Below are positions 13,710 to 14,741 of a stretch of 14,741 bases of DNA, in pieces (position 1 is the stretch's first letter; each line of letters opens with the position of its first letter). The translations under genes were made by a program, and so were the position numbers. The notes beneath the pieces were generated by a model. That model was not told where the DNA came from. It did no database searches and saw only the letters and a program-made list of their open reading frames with translations. The stretch comes from Acidobacteriota bacterium (GTDB taxonomy: Bacteria > Acidobacteriota > Thermoanaerobaculia > Multivoradales > SZUA-115), in NCBI GenBank assembly GCA_003231035.1, contig QIHU01000102.1:1-14741 (forward strand), written 5' to 3'.

Positions 13710-13758
13710 TTTGTCACATCCAACGAAGTACCCGCATCGAGTTCGCAAGGAGATCAGC

Positions 13759-14741
13759 ATGCGTTCCCCTCTTTTAAAATTCACTCGTGCCACGGCGCTT
13801 GCCGGCTTGCTGTTCGCAACCTTGACCCTGGGAGTGACCCTGGTCACTCCAGCCGTGGCGCAGGATGATCGTGATCTATTCAGTGCGGGAAGTGAAACTC
13901 CCTACCTCTTCGTGCTCTTCGACACCTCGGGTTCGATGAACTGGAAGCCTCCGTGCACCGATCCCGACGGTTGCTCCTACGAGTGCCCGCTAGACAACGC
14001 CCTCTGCGCCAAGATCTGCCCACGCCACACGTGCACTGATGACACCACCGGAGTGGTGACCGAAAAGCCGGTCTGTAGCGTCGGCGAGACCGAAGGCTGG
14101 CTCTGTGAAACGGGTAGTTGCCCTAACGGCGACTGTTACGCACCGCTCCAAGGAGACGATCCCGGCTCGAAGTTCTTCCAGGCCAAGAGTGCGATCTATC
14201 AGGTGATCCAAGAGACTCTAGACGAGAAGATCCCCCTCCATCTGGGATTCGCGACCTTTAACCAGGACGACCTTCGTATGCGAGGATCGCACTGGCTCTA
14301 CAACCTGGTGCCTGGTCAGTCGCTGGTGAAGCTGGACAGCGGTCTTGACTTTCCCAACCCCTTGATTCCCCAAGTTTTTGGCAGACTTTGGGATTGCAGA
14401 GAAGGGCCAGATACCGGCTTCGAGTCTCAAGAGCCGGCGACCTTGGGCCAGAGTTGGCAGGAAGTACGACTCTATCGTTGTCCGCAACTGGGCCAAGACG
14501 GCAACCAAGACTCGATCGACGACTTTAATATGTTGTATTTTGTCGACCCCGCCGATGGGCAGAACTACCGAGTCGAGTTTGAAGAAACCGGCACGGACAA
14601 GCCTGGCGATGAAATCCTGCGTACGCATCTACACGTCGATCGCTGCGACAATGACGATTGCAGCGACAGAACGTCCATCGGGAGCAGGAACTTCAACTAC
14701 AACCTAATTAGCGAGTTTGCTGCCTGGGATTTTCAAGGGAT
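13759..14741 (+). CDS. pilY1: PilY1-like tip adhesin with vWA MIDAS and Cys-rich insertion, partial (right edge)
   Basis: The frame is open from ATG 13759 to the right edge (327 codons), with AAGGAGA at 13747-13753 as ribosome binding site. Residues 1-34 are a Sec signal peptide ending AVA|QDD. A von Willebrand A start follows: YLFVLFDTSGSMNW, with MIDAS residues Asp55, Ser57 and Ser59. Directly after it come ten cysteines between residues 66 and 126. The vWA fold then resumes with KFFQAKSAIYQVIQETLDEKIPLHLGFATFN (about 138-168). PilY1 caps the pilus with the minor pilins and can act in adhesion and surface sensing. The C-terminal beta-propeller expected for PilY1 would lie beyond the window and cannot be checked, so another vWA protein is possible. 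The position as last visible gene after pilX supports pilY1. Confidence 0.85.
   Translation, partial: MRSPLLKFTRATALAGLLFATLTLGVTLVTPAVAQDDRDLFSAGSETPYLFVLFDTSGSMNWKPPCTDPDGCSYECPLDNALCAKICPRHTCTDDTTGVVTEKPVCSVGETEGWLCETGSCPNGDCYAPLQGDDPGSKFFQAKSAIYQVIQETLDEKIPLHLGFATFNQDDLRMRGSHWLYNLVPGQSLVKLDSGLDFPNPLIPQVFGRLWDCREGPDTGFESQEPATLGQSWQEVRLYRCPQLGQDGNQDSIDDFNMLYFVDPADGQNYRVEFEETGTDKPGDEILRTHLHVDRCDNDDCSDRTSIGSRNFNYNLISEFAAWDFQG

Noticed and set aside
1..14741. CRISPR arrays, insertion sequences, tRNA or rRNA genes
   Set aside because: I found no regularly spaced direct repeats, no transposase motifs or terminal repeats, and no recognisable RNA gene.

Overview
The window is a dense, GC-rich bacterial chromosomal segment, and most of it is type IV pilus genes. 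It holds two GspG-like pilins, a prepilin peptidase, an NtrB-type sensor kinase, and the minor-pilin operon fimT-pilV-pilW-pilX-pilY1. The left edge carries envelope genes and two membrane-anchored M20 peptidases. The -24/-12 promoters, GspG-like pilins and a full minor-pilin operon suit a Gram-negative lineage such as Acidobacteriota or a former deltaproteobacterial group. That placement is inference from style; the window has no rRNA, tRNA or marker gene to settle it.

Layout. (1) 1-1397, minus strand: a polytopic GT-C type glycosyltransferase that runs off the left edge. (2) 1525-4515, plus strand: a membrane-anchored spermidine-synthase-like protein, directly abutting (0 bp) the first M20 peptidase (M20-A). 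(3) 4516-5437: regulatory region, first pilin, then two hairpins, the first a textbook terminator. (4) 5438-7510: second M20 peptidase (M20-B), regulatory region, second pilin. (5) 7511-8482: a structured intergenic stretch with a strong G-quadruplex motif on the minus strand, then prepilin peptidase pilD. (6) 8508-10406: sensor histidine kinase. (7) 10507-14741: fimT-pilV-pilW-pilX-pilY1; pilY1 is cut by the right edge.

How it fits together. PilD would cleave and methylate both pilins and FimT, PilV and PilW, all of which show a G|F[TS]LIE-type cleavage site. FimT, PilV, PilW, PilX and PilY1 would form the priming and tip complex. Three transcription units (pilin 1, pilin 2, the fimT operon) each begin with a consensus sigma-54 promoter, TGGCAC-N5-TTGCT, with the GG-to-GC distance exactly 12. 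Both pilin promoters also have a near-identical palindrome, TTGACAATC[A/G]TTGTCA, at about -141 and -86, as expected for an NtrC-family activator. A degenerate copy lies at about -78 of fimT. An NtrB-like kinase sits in the middle of the locus, but no response regulator is present in the window.

The most notable structural observation is a tandem module: M20 peptidase, palindrome, sigma-54 promoter, pilin occurs twice in the same order. This suggests an old segmental duplication. M20-A keeps its metal ligands but has lost the lid-domain motifs that M20-B retains. What the peptidases do for the pilus is not known from the sequence.
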